From Nesterenkonia populi (GTDB taxonomy: Bacteria; Actinomycetota; Actinomycetes; Actinomycetales; Micrococcaceae): a stretch of 64,000 nt of DNA. The notes beneath the pieces are model-generated. The model was given only the letters and a program-made list of their open reading frames with translations, made no database searches and was not told the DNA's origin. The stretch is from contig NZ_VOIL01000001.1 of assembly GCF_007994735.1 (NCBI RefSeq), positions 1,054,001 to 1,118,000 of the forward strand, in the 5' to 3' direction. Below are positions 54,392 through 62,649 of this stretch, piece by piece. The number at the start of each line of letters is the position of its first letter. Within the stretch, counting starts at the first letter, position 1. Made by a program: the position numbers and the translations under genes.

Positions 54392-54865
54392 ATGGCAGAT
54401 CCCGCACGCGCATCCCGGCTGGCGTCCCGCATCAAGGTGATCATCGCTGAGGCTCTGCGGTCCCGCGTCAAGGATGACCGCGCTGAGCTGATCACCGTCA
54501 CTGACACACGGGTCACCAATGACCTGCAGAGCGCCACGGTCTACTACACCGTCATGACCGCCGATGAGCATGAGAAGCAGGCCGCGGAGGAGCTGCTGCG
54601 GGCGAACCAAGGGGTGCTGCGCAGCGAGATGGGCCGGCAGCTGAGCATTCGGCTGACCCCCACCTTGGACTTCGTCGCCGATGAGATCCCCGAGTCGGCT
54701 GCTCATCTGGAGGACCTGCTGGCGAAGGCCCGCGAGCAGGACGAGAAGGTCCGCGCCCTGCGTGAGAACGCTGAGCCGGCCTCCTCGGAGTCCCCGTACC
54801 GCTCCGACGCGGACGCAGGGGAAGCGAACGCCGAAGGCGACCGTCCTTCCCCCGAGGACCGCTGA
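54392..54865 (+). CDS. rbfA: Ribosome-binding factor A
   Basis: A 157-residue KH-fold protein for 16S rRNA 5'-end maturation. It has ARASRLASRIKVIIAEALRS at the start, LITVTDTRVTNDLQSATVYY in the middle and LRSEMGRQLSIRLTPTLDFV near 75-95. The C-terminal tail (about 120-157) is acidic and non-conserved. The start ATG 54392 has GAGAGGAG upstream. The stop is directly followed by the truB start. Confidence 0.96.
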   Translation: MADPARASRLASRIKVIIAEALRSRVKDDRAELITVTDTRVTNDLQSATVYYTVMTADEHEKQAAEELLRANQGVLRSEMGRQLSIRLTPTLDFVADEIPESAAHLEDLLAKAREQDEKVRALRENAEPASSESPYRSDADAGEANAEGDRPSPEDR

Positions 54866-55831
54866 TTGGGCAAGAAGCAGCGTCCTGAGGAGCTGGAGGT
54901 CGGCTCCGGGCTGGTCCTGGTGGACAAGCCCGCGGGCTGGACCAGCCACGACGTCGTCGGAAAGATCCGTAAGCTCGCCGGCACCCGCAAGGTCGGCCAC
55001 GCCGGGACGCTGGACCCGATGGCCACCGGGGTGCTGGTGGTCGGGATCAACAAGGCGACCCGCCTGCTCACCCACATCGTCGGGGTGGACAAGACCTATG
55101 CGGCCACCGTGCGCCTGGGGCACTCCACCACCACGGACGACGCCGAGGGGGAGTCCCTTGAGACTCCCTACGCCAACGGGGTCACCGCTGATCAGGTGAG
55201 CGCCGCCGTCGCGCGCCTCACCGGGGACATCATGCAGGTGCCCTCCACGGTCTCGGCGATCAAGGTGGCTGGCCGGCGTGCCTATGACCGCGCCCGTGCC
55301 GGTGAGGACGTGGAGCTGGATGCCCGGCCGGTCACTGTCCGCCGGTTCGACGTCTCGGAGCTGCGCCACGTCGACGGCGGCCGGTTCATCGACCTGGACG
55401 TGGAGGTCCGCGTCTCCTCCGGCACCTACGTGCGCGCCCTGGCGAGGGACCTGGGGGAGATCCTGGAGACCGGCGGGCACCTGACGGCGCTGCGGCGCAC
55501 CGCCGTGGGCCCCTATGACGAGGACCAGTGCCTGACGGTTGAGCAGCTCTCCGAGGACTTCGGCTACATCGGGCTCGCCGAGGCCGCCGGGCAGATCTTC
55601 CCCCGCCGCGAGCTGACAGCGGAGGAGGCCGAGCACCTGGGCCACGGCCGTCGGATCACCGCCTCCGGCGGCGAGGAGCTGACTGCGGCGTACAGCCCCG
55701 ACGGGGAGCTCGTCGCGCTGCTGAAGGACATCCCCGCCAAGCCGGGAGCATCGTCGTCGCCGGACGCCGCCCAGGCCGCCACCAGCAGTCCGCACGCCAT
55801 GCACGCCAAGCCGGAGCTGGTGTTCGCCTAG
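54866..55831 (+). CDS. truB: tRNA pseudouridine(55) synthase TruB
   Basis: A 321-residue enzyme making pseudouridine 55 in the T loop of tRNAs. It has GLVLVDKPAGWTSHDVVGKI, then KVGHAGTLDPMATGVLVVGI with the catalytic Asp near residue 49, and the RNA-binding block VPSTVSAIKVAGRRAYDRAR. The length is at the long end of the family because of a P/A/S-rich tail after residue 290. The start is TTG at 54866, immediately after the rbfA stop. Confidence 0.95.
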   Translation: MGKKQRPEELEVGSGLVLVDKPAGWTSHDVVGKIRKLAGTRKVGHAGTLDPMATGVLVVGINKATRLLTHIVGVDKTYAATVRLGHSTTTDDAEGESLETPYANGVTADQVSAAVARLTGDIMQVPSTVSAIKVAGRRAYDRARAGEDVELDARPVTVRRFDVSELRHVDGGRFIDLDVEVRVSSGTYVRALARDLGEILETGGHLTALRRTAVGPYDEDQCLTVEQLSEDFGYIGLAEAAGQIFPRRELTAEEAEHLGHGRRITASGGEELTAAYSPDGELVALLKDIPAKPGASSSPDAAQAATSSPHAMHAKPELVFA

Positions 55832-55892
55832 GCCTTCGGCACTGCTGACGGAGGGGTAGAATTCTGGCGGTTCAGCGGAAGGAGGCCGGCCT

Positions 55893-56267
55893 GTGGGTCC
55901 CACGGCGATGTTCGTCATCGGCACGGTGATCTGTGCCCTCTCTTCCCTGACCTGCTGGGCAATGACCGCTCTGCGCACCGGGCCCGCGGACAGCAGCATC
56001 GTCTCTGTGGCCGTGATCGAGCTCTACCTGATCGTCTACGGGATCTACGCCGGGGTCCGTCAGCTCACCGCCGGCCCTGAGATCGCCGGGGAGGCGTGGG
56101 AGTTCTGGGGCTATGTGCTGACTGCGCTGCTGCTGCCGGTGGGCGTGCTCGTGTGGGCGGTGCTGGACCGGACCCGCTGGTCCAACCTGGTGATGAGCTT
56201 TGTGGGCCTGGTGGTCTTCGTGATGATCTACCGCTTGGAGGAGATATGGTTCGGCACCGCGTTCTGA
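55893..56267 (+). CDS. Small membrane protein of unknown function
   Basis: A 124-residue protein with four hydrophobic segments: MFVIGTVICALSSLTCWAM, VAVIELYLIVYGIYAGV, GYVLTALLLPVGVLVWAVL and NLVMSFVGLVVFVMIYRL. The last ends at EEIWFGTAF. I do not recognise a named family. The start is GTG 55893 with GGAAGGAGG upstream. Its last 22 bases overlap the next membrane-protein gene, and both lie between truB and ribF, where actinobacteria often carry such small integral proteins. Probably a two-protein unit. Confidence 0.75.
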   Translation: MGPTAMFVIGTVICALSSLTCWAMTALRTGPADSSIVSVAVIELYLIVYGIYAGVRQLTAGPEIAGEAWEFWGYVLTALLLPVGVLVWAVLDRTRWSNLVMSFVGLVVFVMIYRLEEIWFGTAF

Positions 56268-56716
56268 GCGAGGAGCCGGCGCATGACGGCGCCCCGGCCG
56301 TGGACCCCGGGTTCGAGGGCCAGGTGCCCCGCAACCGCGGCGTCGGGATGCTGATCATTGCCGCCTACGGGGTGTTCGCCGTCTCAAGCTTCGCCCGGGC
56401 GCTCTATCAGATCTCCACGGACTTCGGCACCTCGCCGGTGGCGTACCTGCTCAGCGCGTTCGCCGCCGCCGTATACATTCTGGCCACCTATGCTCTGGCT
56501 CATACGAGCGTCCGCTGGTGGACGGTGGCGCTGGCGGCTGTGCTGATCGAGCTGATCGGCGTGGTCGGCGTCGGGCTGTGGACGGTGCTGGACCCGGAGC
56601 TGTTCAACCGCAGCACGGTGTGGAGCCACTTCGGGGCCGGCTACGGCTACATCCCGCTGATTCTGCCGTTCATCGGCCTGCTGTGGCTTCTGAAGCACCG
56701 GCCGCGGAGCGCGTAG
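56246..56716 (+). CDS. Small membrane protein of unknown function
   Basis: A 156-residue protein. A hydrophilic head (about 30 residues) is followed by four helices: GVGMLIIAAYGVFAVSSFAR, VAYLLSAFAAAVYILATYAL, WWTVALAAVLIELIGVVGVG and YIPLILPFIGLLWLL. The pattern resembles integral membrane proteins found between truB and ribF in other actinobacteria. The start is ATG 56246 (MVRHRVLSEEPAHD) with GGAGGAG 3 bases upstream. A longer frame upstream is a shadow of the previous gene, which it overlaps by 22 bases. Confidence 0.8.
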   Translation: MVRHRVLSEEPAHDGAPAVDPGFEGQVPRNRGVGMLIIAAYGVFAVSSFARALYQISTDFGTSPVAYLLSAFAAAVYILATYALAHTSVRWWTVALAAVLIELIGVVGVGLWTVLDPELFNRSTVWSHFGAGYGYIPLILPFIGLLWLLKHRPRSA

Positions 56717-56725
56717 GGTAGGCCC

Positions 56726-57703
56726 GTGCAGATTTACCGCGGCCTGGAGGAGCTTCCTGCTCAGCCGGCCCCCTCCGCCATCACGATCGGCAATTTCGAC
56801 GGCGTGCATCTGGGGCATCAGAGGGTCCTCGGCACCCTCGCGGAGCAGGCGGCGCGGTATCAGGCGCGCTCGGTGGCGGTCACCTTTGACCCGCATCCTG
56901 CGTTCGTCCACCGCCCGGAGTCCACGCCGCAGCTGCTGACGGGCCTGGGGGAGAAGCTGGCCCGGATCGAGGCTGCTGGTGCGCACACGGTCCTGGTGCT
57001 GCCGTACAACGAGGAGCTCTACATGCTGAGCGCGGAGGAGTTCGTCTCCCGATACTTCGTGGATGCGCTGAACGCCGCCGTAGTGGTGGTGGGCCATGAC
57101 ATCCATTTCGGCCGCGCGAGGGACGGCGACTTCACCACGATGGTGGACCTGGGAGGACGCTTCGGGTTCGACGTGGTGGGTGTGGATGACCTGGAGATCA
57201 TGGGCCCTGACGGCCAGCAGCTGCACGCCCGCTGCTCCTCCACGGCGATCCGCACCGCACTGGCCGACGGCGACGTCGCCTCGGCCGCCCGGATGCTGGG
57301 CCAGCCGCATTCGATGACCGGCGAGGTGGTCCATGGGCAGGCCCGCGGCCGTGAGCTGGGCTTCCCGACGGCGAACCTTGCGCAGGATGCCGAGGGGCTG
57401 ATCCCTGCGGACGGCATCTACGCGGGCTGGCTCTTCGATGAGAATCATATGCGCTGGCCGGCGGCGATCAGCGTGGGCTCCAACCCGACGTTCCAGGGCG
57501 TGGAGCGCGTGGTCGAGGCCCATGTCATCGACCGGACGGATGCGAGCATCGAGGATTTTGACCTCTACGGCCAGCAGGCGCGCGTGGAGTTCGTGGAGCG
57601 TCTGCGCGGGATGGTCGCCTTTGAGGGGATCGAGAAGCTGTGCGCCCAGATGGCTGAGGACGTGGACCAGACCCGCCGTGTCCTGGCCCAGTGCCGGGTG
57701 TGA
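56726..57703 (+). CDS. ribF: Bifunctional riboflavin kinase/FAD synthetase
   Basis: A 325-residue enzyme making FMN and then FAD. The N-terminal adenylyltransferase domain has ITIGNFDGVHLGHQRVLGTL with the nucleotide-binding G-x-H-x-G-H, VTFDPHPAFVH and CSSTAIRTALADGDVASAAR. The C-terminal kinase domain has GEVVHGQARGRELGFPTANL and SVGSNPTFQG. The length is typical. The start is GTG 56726. Confidence 0.96.
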   Translation: MQIYRGLEELPAQPAPSAITIGNFDGVHLGHQRVLGTLAEQAARYQARSVAVTFDPHPAFVHRPESTPQLLTGLGEKLARIEAAGAHTVLVLPYNEELYMLSAEEFVSRYFVDALNAAVVVVGHDIHFGRARDGDFTTMVDLGGRFGFDVVGVDDLEIMGPDGQQLHARCSSTAIRTALADGDVASAARMLGQPHSMTGEVVHGQARGRELGFPTANLAQDAEGLIPADGIYAGWLFDENHMRWPAAISVGSNPTFQGVERVVEAHVIDRTDASIEDFDLYGQQARVEFVERLRGMVAFEGIEKLCAQMAEDVDQTRRVLAQCRV

Positions 57704-58536
57704 GCGGTCCCGGGAGGGCGGCGCCCCGGCGGCCCAAGCGACGCACCGACGCTGACCCGCAGATCACCAGTGAGCAGCGGCGTCGTGCGCTGGGGGGCTC
57801 CTTCTCCGTCCAGGGCAGATCCGAGGCTGAGGCCTACGATGCGCTGCGTCCCCGCTATCCGGAGGCCGCGGTCGCCGAGATCCTCCGGGGAGCGCGGCGA
57901 CCGCTGGCGGCTGACCTGGGGGCGGGCACCGGCATCCTTGCTCGTCAGATGCTCGCGGCCGGCGCCAGCGTCACCGCGGTGGAGCCCAGCGCCTCGATGA
58001 CCTCGGTCCTGGCGGAGAGCGCCGCCCCCGTGACCGTCGTGAATGCTCCCGCGGAGGAGACGGGGCTGCCGTCGGGGGAGTATGACGTGGTGACGGCGGC
58101 TCAGGCCTGGCACTGGTTCGATCCGCAGCGCGCGCAGGCGGAGGCTCAGCGGCTGCTGAAGCCGGGCGGCCGGCTGGCGCTGATCTGGAACTACATCGAC
58201 ACCTCGGACGATGTCGCGCACCGGCTCACCCGGATCATGCGGGCCGGCGATGTCTTCCGTCCGGGGTGGAGGCCGGCCCTCGACCCCGGCCGGTTCGGCC
58301 CGCCGGCGACCACGGAGTGGCGCTGGTCCCGCAGCCTGACCGTCAGCCAGGTCTTCGGCTATGCGACCACGCTGAGCTCCTGGCTGAGCGCGGAGGAGGG
58401 GGAGCGTGCGCGGCGCCGGCGGAATCTCTGCGACTATCTCGGCGGGGAGCTGGGGCTCACCGATGAGGATGCCGTGGAGATCCCGATGATCACGGGCCTC
58501 CACGTTGCTCAGGGCAGACCGGTCCAGTACAGTTGA
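57700..58536 (+). CDS. Class I SAM-dependent methyltransferase
   Basis: A 278-residue protein. The methyltransferase core has ADLGAGTGILARQMLAAGAS (motif I), VTAVEPSASM, DVVTAAQAWHWFDPQRA and RLLKPGGRLALIWNYID. The AQAWHWFD motif is that of the methyltransferase-11 type 'Q-A-W/F-H-W' group. The substrate is unknown. The basic N-terminal 40 residues are not conserved. The start is GTG 57700, whose GTGA overlaps the ribF stop. An earlier GTG at 57691 is possible. Confidence 0.87.
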   Translation: MSGPGRAAPRRPKRRTDADPQITSEQRRRALGGSFSVQGRSEAEAYDALRPRYPEAAVAEILRGARRPLAADLGAGTGILARQMLAAGASVTAVEPSASMTSVLAESAAPVTVVNAPAEETGLPSGEYDVVTAAQAWHWFDPQRAQAEAQRLLKPGGRLALIWNYIDTSDDVAHRLTRIMRAGDVFRPGWRPALDPGRFGPPATTEWRWSRSLTVSQVFGYATTLSSWLSAEEGERARRRRNLCDYLGGELGLTDEDAVEIPMITGLHVAQGRPVQYS

Positions 58537-58623
58537 AAAGTTGCCTGCTGCAGTCCGCGGTGGCTGGCAGCCGGCCCTGTGGGGCCGCTCTATGATCGCG
58601 GTACAACGTCTGAGGAGACACCT

Positions 58624-58893
58624 ATGGCTCTGGATTCCGCTGTGAAGCAGGAGATCATCAAGGAGTACGCCACCCACGAGGGTGACACCGGCTCCCCCGA
58701 GGTTCAGGTCGCTGTGCTGACCAAGCGCATCTCTGACCTGACCGAGCACCTCAAGGAGCACAAGCACGACCACCACACCCGTCGCGGCCTGATGCTGCTG
58801 GTGGGTCGCCGTCGTCGCCTGCTGAACTACCTGGAGCGCAAGGACATCGAGCGCTACCGTGCGCTGATCAAGCGCCTCGGCATTCGCCGCTGA
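58624..58893 (+). CDS. rpsO: 30S ribosomal protein S15
   Basis: An 89-residue ribosomal protein binding the 16S central domain. It contains [40 protein letters not shown] and [20 protein letters not shown], all highly conserved. The start ATG 58624 has TGAGGAG 7 bases upstream. Followed by a strong terminator, with pnp downstream. Confidence 0.98.
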   Translation: MALDSAVKQEIIKEYATHEGDTGSPEVQVAVLTKRISDLTEHLKEHKHDHHTRRGLMLLVGRRRRLLNYLERKDIERYRALIKRLGIRR

Positions 58894-58914
58894 GCGAATC
58901 ACCAAAACCAAGTG

Positions 58915-58951
58915 CAAAGTGGGCGGCTCCTCTTAGGGGTCGCCCACTTTG
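58915..58951 (+). terminator. rpsO terminator
   Basis: CAAAGTGGGCG (58915-58925) pairs with CGCCCACTTTG (58941-58951). An inner CTCC/GGGG stem and a TCTTA loop are also present. It starts 22 bases after the rpsO stop. The stem ends in the T-run, and GTGTG follows. Confidence 0.85.
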
Positions 58952-59012
58952 TGTGTCAGACTGAAGGCGCACACCGAGAGCAACGATGCCGTATGTCTGG
59001 TCCTCGGTAGTG

Positions 59013-59037
59013 GTTCAAGGAATCTGAGTCCTTGAAC
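59013..59037 (+). promoter_or_regulatory. pnp leader hairpin, possible RNase III site
   Basis: GTTCAAGGA (59013-59021) and TCCTTGAAC (59029-59037) form a perfect 9-base-pair stem with a 7-base loop, 84 bases before pnp. In several bacteria pnp leaders carry a processed hairpin for autoregulation, so this is a candidate by position. Confidence 0.5.
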
Positions 59038-59120
59038 TTCGATCGAAGACCGTCATACATCCAAAAAGCAGAACCGCTCTCGTGTGCGTTGCAATGCAAT
59101 CGAACATGAGAGGAAACCCT

Positions 59121-61394
59121 ATGACTGCACAGGTTGCAGCCCCTGAGGTTCACACTGCCGAGGCCGTGATCGACAACGGCCGCCACGGCAAGTCCACTAT
59201 TCACTTTGAGACCGGCCGCATGGCCAAGCAGGCCGCCGGCTCTGTACTGGTCACCTTCGATGAGGAGACCACTCTGCTGTCCGCCACCACAGTGGGCAAG
59301 CACCCCCGTGAGGGCTTCGACTTCTTCCCCCTGACGGTGGACGTTGAGGAGCGCATGTACGCCGCGGGCCGTATCCCCGGCAGCTTCTTCCGCCGTGAGG
59401 GCCGCCCCACCACGGACGCGATCCTGGCCTGCCGCCTGATCGACCGTCCGCTGCGCCCCGCGTTCAAGAAGGGCATCCGCAATGAGGTTCAGGTGGTGGA
59501 GACCATCCTGTCCATCAACCCGGATGACCTGTACGACGTCGTGGCGATCAACGCCGCGTCCATGTCCACCCAGCTGTCGGGCCTGCCGTTCTCCGGCCCC
59601 ATCGGCGGTGTGCGCATCGCGCTCATCGACGACGGCAGCGGCGCCCAGTGGGTGGCCTTCCCCAAGCACTCCCAGCTGAAGACCGCGATCTTCGACATGG
59701 TCGTGGCCGGCCGCGTGGTGGGCGACGACGTCGCCGTCATGATGGTTGAGGCTGAGGCCACCGATGACTCCTGGGACATGGTGAAGAACCAGGGCAAGCA
59801 GGCTCCCACTGAGGAGATCGTCGCTGAGGGCCTGGAGGCTGCCAAGCCGTTCATCAAGGTTCTGTGCGAGGCTCAGGCTTCCCTGGCCGAGCGTGCCGGC
59901 AAGGACGCCATCGACGTCCCGATCTTCAAGGATTACGAGGAGGACGTCCTCGAGGCAGTGAAGGCTGAGGCTGAGGCCAAGCTCACTGAGATCTACCAGA
60001 TCGCTGACAAGCAGCAGCGTGAGTCCGCCGATGGTGAGCTGAAGGCTGAGCTGACCGAGGAGCTCGCGGGTGAGGGCAAGCAGTTCGAGGGTCGCGGCGG
60101 CGAGGTCGCCAAGGCTCTGGGTGCTGTCACCAAGCAGGTCATCCGCCAGCGGATCCTGCGTGACCAGTTCCGCATCGACGGCCGCGGCCTGACTGACATC
60201 CGTCAGCTGACCGCTGAGGTTGAGGTGCTGCCGCGGGTGCACGGTTCGGCGATCTTCGAGCGCGGGGAGACCCAGATCATGGGTGTCACCACGCTGAACA
60301 TGCTGAAGATGGAGCAGTCCATCGACAGCCTGTCGCCGGAGACCAAGAAGCGCTACATGCACAACTACAACTTCCCGCCCTACTCCACCGGTGAGACCGG
60401 TCGTGTGGGCTCCCCGAAGCGCCGTGAGATCGGCCACGGCGCCCTGGCCGAGCGGGCCCTGGTGCCCGTGCTGCCGTCCCGCGAGGAGTTCCCCTACGCG
60501 ATCCGTCAGGTCTCCGAGGCGCTGGGCTCCAACGGCTCCACCTCGATGGGCTCTGTCTGCGCCTCCACCCTGTCGCTGCTGAACGCCGGTGTGCCGCTGA
60601 AGGCGCCGGTGGCCGGCATCGCGATGGGCCTGGTCTCGGACGAGGTGGACGGGGAGACCCGCTACGCCGCCCTGACTGACATCCTGGGCGCTGAGGACGC
60701 GTTCGGCGACATGGACTTCAAGGTGGCAGGCACCTCCGAGTTCGTCACCGCGATCCAGCTGGACACCAAGCTCGACGGCATCCCCGCCTCCGTGCTGTCC
60801 GCCGCGCTGAAGCAGGCCCGTGAGGCCCGGCTGCACATCCTGAGCGTGCTGAACGCTGCGATCGACGCCCCGGACGAGATGGCGCCGACCGCGCCCCGGA
60901 TCATCTCCGTGAACGTCCCGGTGGACAAGATCGGCGAGGTCATCGGCCCCAAGGGCAAGATGATCAACCAGATCCAGGAGGACACCGGCGCCGACATCTC
61001 CATCGAGGATGACGGCACCGTGCTGATCGGCGCCACCGACGGTGAGTCCGCTGCTGCTGCCCGTTCGGCGATCAACGCGATCGCCAACCCGACCGTCCCT
61101 GAGGTGGGCGAGCGGTACCTGGGCACCGTGGTGAAGCTGACCACCTTCGGCGCGTTCATCTCCCTGACCCCCGGCAAGGACGGCCTGCTGCACATCAGCG
61201 AGCTGAAGAAGCTCAACGGCGGCAAGCGCGTCGAGGACGTCGAGGACATTCTCGGCGTGGGCCAGAAGATCCAGGTCGAGCTGGCTAAGATCGATGACCG
61301 CGGCAAGCTCTCCCTGGCCCCCGTGGTCGATGAGGATGCTGACTCCCGGGAGAAGGAGTCGGTCAACCAGGTCAACGAAGAGCCTGCCGAGTAG
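59121..61394 (+). CDS. pnp: Polyribonucleotide nucleotidyltransferase (PNPase)
   Basis: A 757-residue phosphorolytic 3'-5' exoribonuclease. The first RNase PH domain has [20 protein letters not shown] and [20 protein letters not shown]. An all-helical linker follows (about 240-330). The second PH domain has [20 protein letters not shown], the [11 protein letters not shown] motif, and [13 protein letters not shown]. The C-terminal KH ([15 protein letters not shown]) and S1 ([16 protein letters not shown]) domains complete it. The start ATG 59121 has GAGAGGAAA upstream. An earlier in-frame start is not supported by conservation. Confidence 0.97.
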   Translation: MTAQVAAPEVHTAEAVIDNGRHGKSTIHFETGRMAKQAAGSVLVTFDEETTLLSATTVGKHPREGFDFFPLTVDVEERMYAAGRIPGSFFRREGRPTTDAILACRLIDRPLRPAFKKGIRNEVQVVETILSINPDDLYDVVAINAASMSTQLSGLPFSGPIGGVRIALIDDGSGAQWVAFPKHSQLKTAIFDMVVAGRVVGDDVAVMMVEAEATDDSWDMVKNQGKQAPTEEIVAEGLEAAKPFIKVLCEAQASLAERAGKDAIDVPIFKDYEEDVLEAVKAEAEAKLTEIYQIADKQQRESADGELKAELTEELAGEGKQFEGRGGEVAKALGAVTKQVIRQRILRDQFRIDGRGLTDIRQLTAEVEVLPRVHGSAIFERGETQIMGVTTLNMLKMEQSIDSLSPETKKRYMHNYNFPPYSTGETGRVGSPKRREIGHGALAERALVPVLPSREEFPYAIRQVSEALGSNGSTSMGSVCASTLSLLNAGVPLKAPVAGIAMGLVSDEVDGETRYAALTDILGAEDAFGDMDFKVAGTSEFVTAIQLDTKLDGIPASVLSAALKQAREARLHILSVLNAAIDAPDEMAPTAPRIISVNVPVDKIGEVIGPKGKMINQIQEDTGADISIEDDGTVLIGATDGESAAAARSAINAIANPTVPEVGERYLGTVVKLTTFGAFISLTPGKDGLLHISELKKLNGGKRVEDVEDILGVGQKIQVELAKIDDRGKLSLAPVVDEDADSREKESVNQVNEEPAE

Positions 61395-61416
61395 TCTCAG
61401 GCTCATAGTTCGGATG

Positions 61417-61448
61417 AGGCCGGGATCCCGTCAGGGGTCCCGGCCTTT
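61417..61448 (+). terminator. pnp terminator
   Basis: AGGCCGGGATCCC (61417-61429), loop GTCA, then GGGGTCCCGGCCTT (61434-61447), followed by TCC. A long GC-rich stem 22 bases after the pnp stop, with a short T-run. Confidence 0.85.
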
Positions 61449-61471
61449 CCATGGGATGAAAGGTCTCGCTC

Positions 61472-62116
61472 ATGCCTTTGGCTGAGGTTCTGCTGGTGCT
61501 GGAGCTCATCGGCACCTTCGCCTTTGCGGTGTCCGGGGCGCTGCTGGCGGCGAAGAAGGGGGTCGACATCGTCGGCTCGCTGCTGCTGGCCAGCCTTGCC
61601 GGCCTGGGCGGCGGCGTCATCCGTGACCTGGTGCTCAGCGATGCGGTGCCGACGGCGTTCGCGCACCCCTACTACCTGATTCCTGTGGTGGTCGCGGTGA
61701 CGGCGGTCTACGTCCGGGCGATCCGGGAGGACCGCCTGCGGCGCACGCTGCTGGTGTTCGACGCCGTCGGGCTCTCGGTGTTCTGCGTGATGGGCACATC
61801 GATCGCGCATGCGGCGGGCCTGAATCCGGTCGCCGCGGCCCTGCTGGGCCTAACCACTGCGGTGGGCGGGGGCACTCTGCGTGACGTGGTGGCCAATGAG
61901 GTGCCGGAGATCTTCAACCCGAAGGGCGTCTACGCGGTGCCGGCCATGGTGGGCTCAGCCGCCGCGGTCATCGCCTTGGAGCTCGGGGTCTTCAACAGCT
62001 TCGCCGCGGTCGGTGTGGCCGCCGCGGTGTTCCTCTTCCGGCTGGTGGCGCTGAGGCGCGGCTGGACTGTGCCGCTGGCCGCCCACGGCACGCTGCCGGG
62101 CGGGCGGTCCGACTGA
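61472..62116 (+). CDS. TRIC-family (UPF0126) membrane protein
   Basis: A 214-residue protein with seven hydrophobic helices in two repeats. The repeat signature GALLAAKKGVDIVGSLLLAS with GLGGGVIRDLVLSDAVPTAF is followed by the second copy LLGLTTAVGGGTLRDVVANE. Prokaryotic TRIC proteins are trimeric cation channels; some relatives are linked to glycine transport. The ion is not assignable here. The start ATG 61472 gives MPLAEVLLVLELIGTFAFA. It lies just after the pnp terminator and is probably transcribed alone. Confidence 0.93.
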   Translation: MPLAEVLLVLELIGTFAFAVSGALLAAKKGVDIVGSLLLASLAGLGGGVIRDLVLSDAVPTAFAHPYYLIPVVVAVTAVYVRAIREDRLRRTLLVFDAVGLSVFCVMGTSIAHAAGLNPVAAALLGLTTAVGGGTLRDVVANEVPEIFNPKGVYAVPAMVGSAAAVIALELGVFNSFAAVGVAAAVFLFRLVALRRGWTVPLAAHGTLPGGRSD

Positions 62117-62150
62117 CCCGCGGCTGATTCTGGCGGCCGCCCTGCGCGGC

Positions 62151-62627
62151 TCAGAGGGAGACTTCGCCCTGGTCGCCCATCTCGGGGCTGCGGCTGCGCA
62201 CGGCTGCGGCAGCGAGCTTCACCAGGGCCACGGCCTTGCCCGGCCCCTCCCAGTAGTGGGCGGTCTCGGGGGTGACGCACAGCAGGGCGGCCTGGGGGTC
62301 CTCAGCGGCGTCGCTGAAGTAGGCCTCTGCGCCGATGTCCTTCAGCTGCTCCCGCTTCTCCTCGTCCCGGACGACTTCCGCGGTCCCGGTCACGGAGACC
62401 CAGGTCTTGTCCTGGCTGAAGGCGAGGTTGACCTGGCCTTCTCCGAGCACGTCGTCGACCTTCTCGGAGTCCACTGGGGTGAAGAACCAGATGCGGTGGT
62501 CCTCATCGATGGTGGAGACGGCCATGGGGCGGGAGACCAGGCGCTGGGCGGCGTCCACGGTGGTGAGCATGCAGGTTCCGATGTCATTCATGCGGTCGAT
62601 GAGGTCGGATGCGGTGAGGTGGCTCAT
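62151..62627 (-). CDS. Pyridoxamine 5'-phosphate oxidase-like general stress protein
   Basis: A 158-residue split-barrel flavin-binding protein. It has MAVSTIDEDHRIWFFTPVDS, VNLAFSQDKTWVSVTGTAEV and AHYWEGPGKAVALVKL. The layout matches the general stress protein 26-like group, which binds FMN or F420, with no known substrate in most species. The start is ATG 62627 (MSHLTASDL) with AGGAGAA upstream. It lies directly downstream of the FAD/Rieske oxidoreductase on the same strand (22 bases apart), so it is probably co-transcribed. Confidence 0.87.
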   Translation of the reverse strand: MSHLTASDLIDRMNDIGTCMLTTVDAAQRLVSRPMAVSTIDEDHRIWFFTPVDSEKVDDVLGEGQVNLAFSQDKTWVSVTGTAEVVRDEEKREQLKDIGAEAYFSDAAEDPQAALLCVTPETAHYWEGPGKAVALVKLAAAAVRSRSPEMGDQGEVSL

Positions 62628-62649
62628 GGTTCTCCTAGGTGGTGGGTGC

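Noticed and set aside
52469..55999. 1176-residue minus-strand frame opposite infB, rbfA and truB
   Set aside because: It is antisense to three conserved genes, caused by GC-rich codon bias.
58956..61406. 816-residue minus-strand frame opposite pnp
   Set aside because: It is antisense to pnp, with no domain or ribosome binding site.
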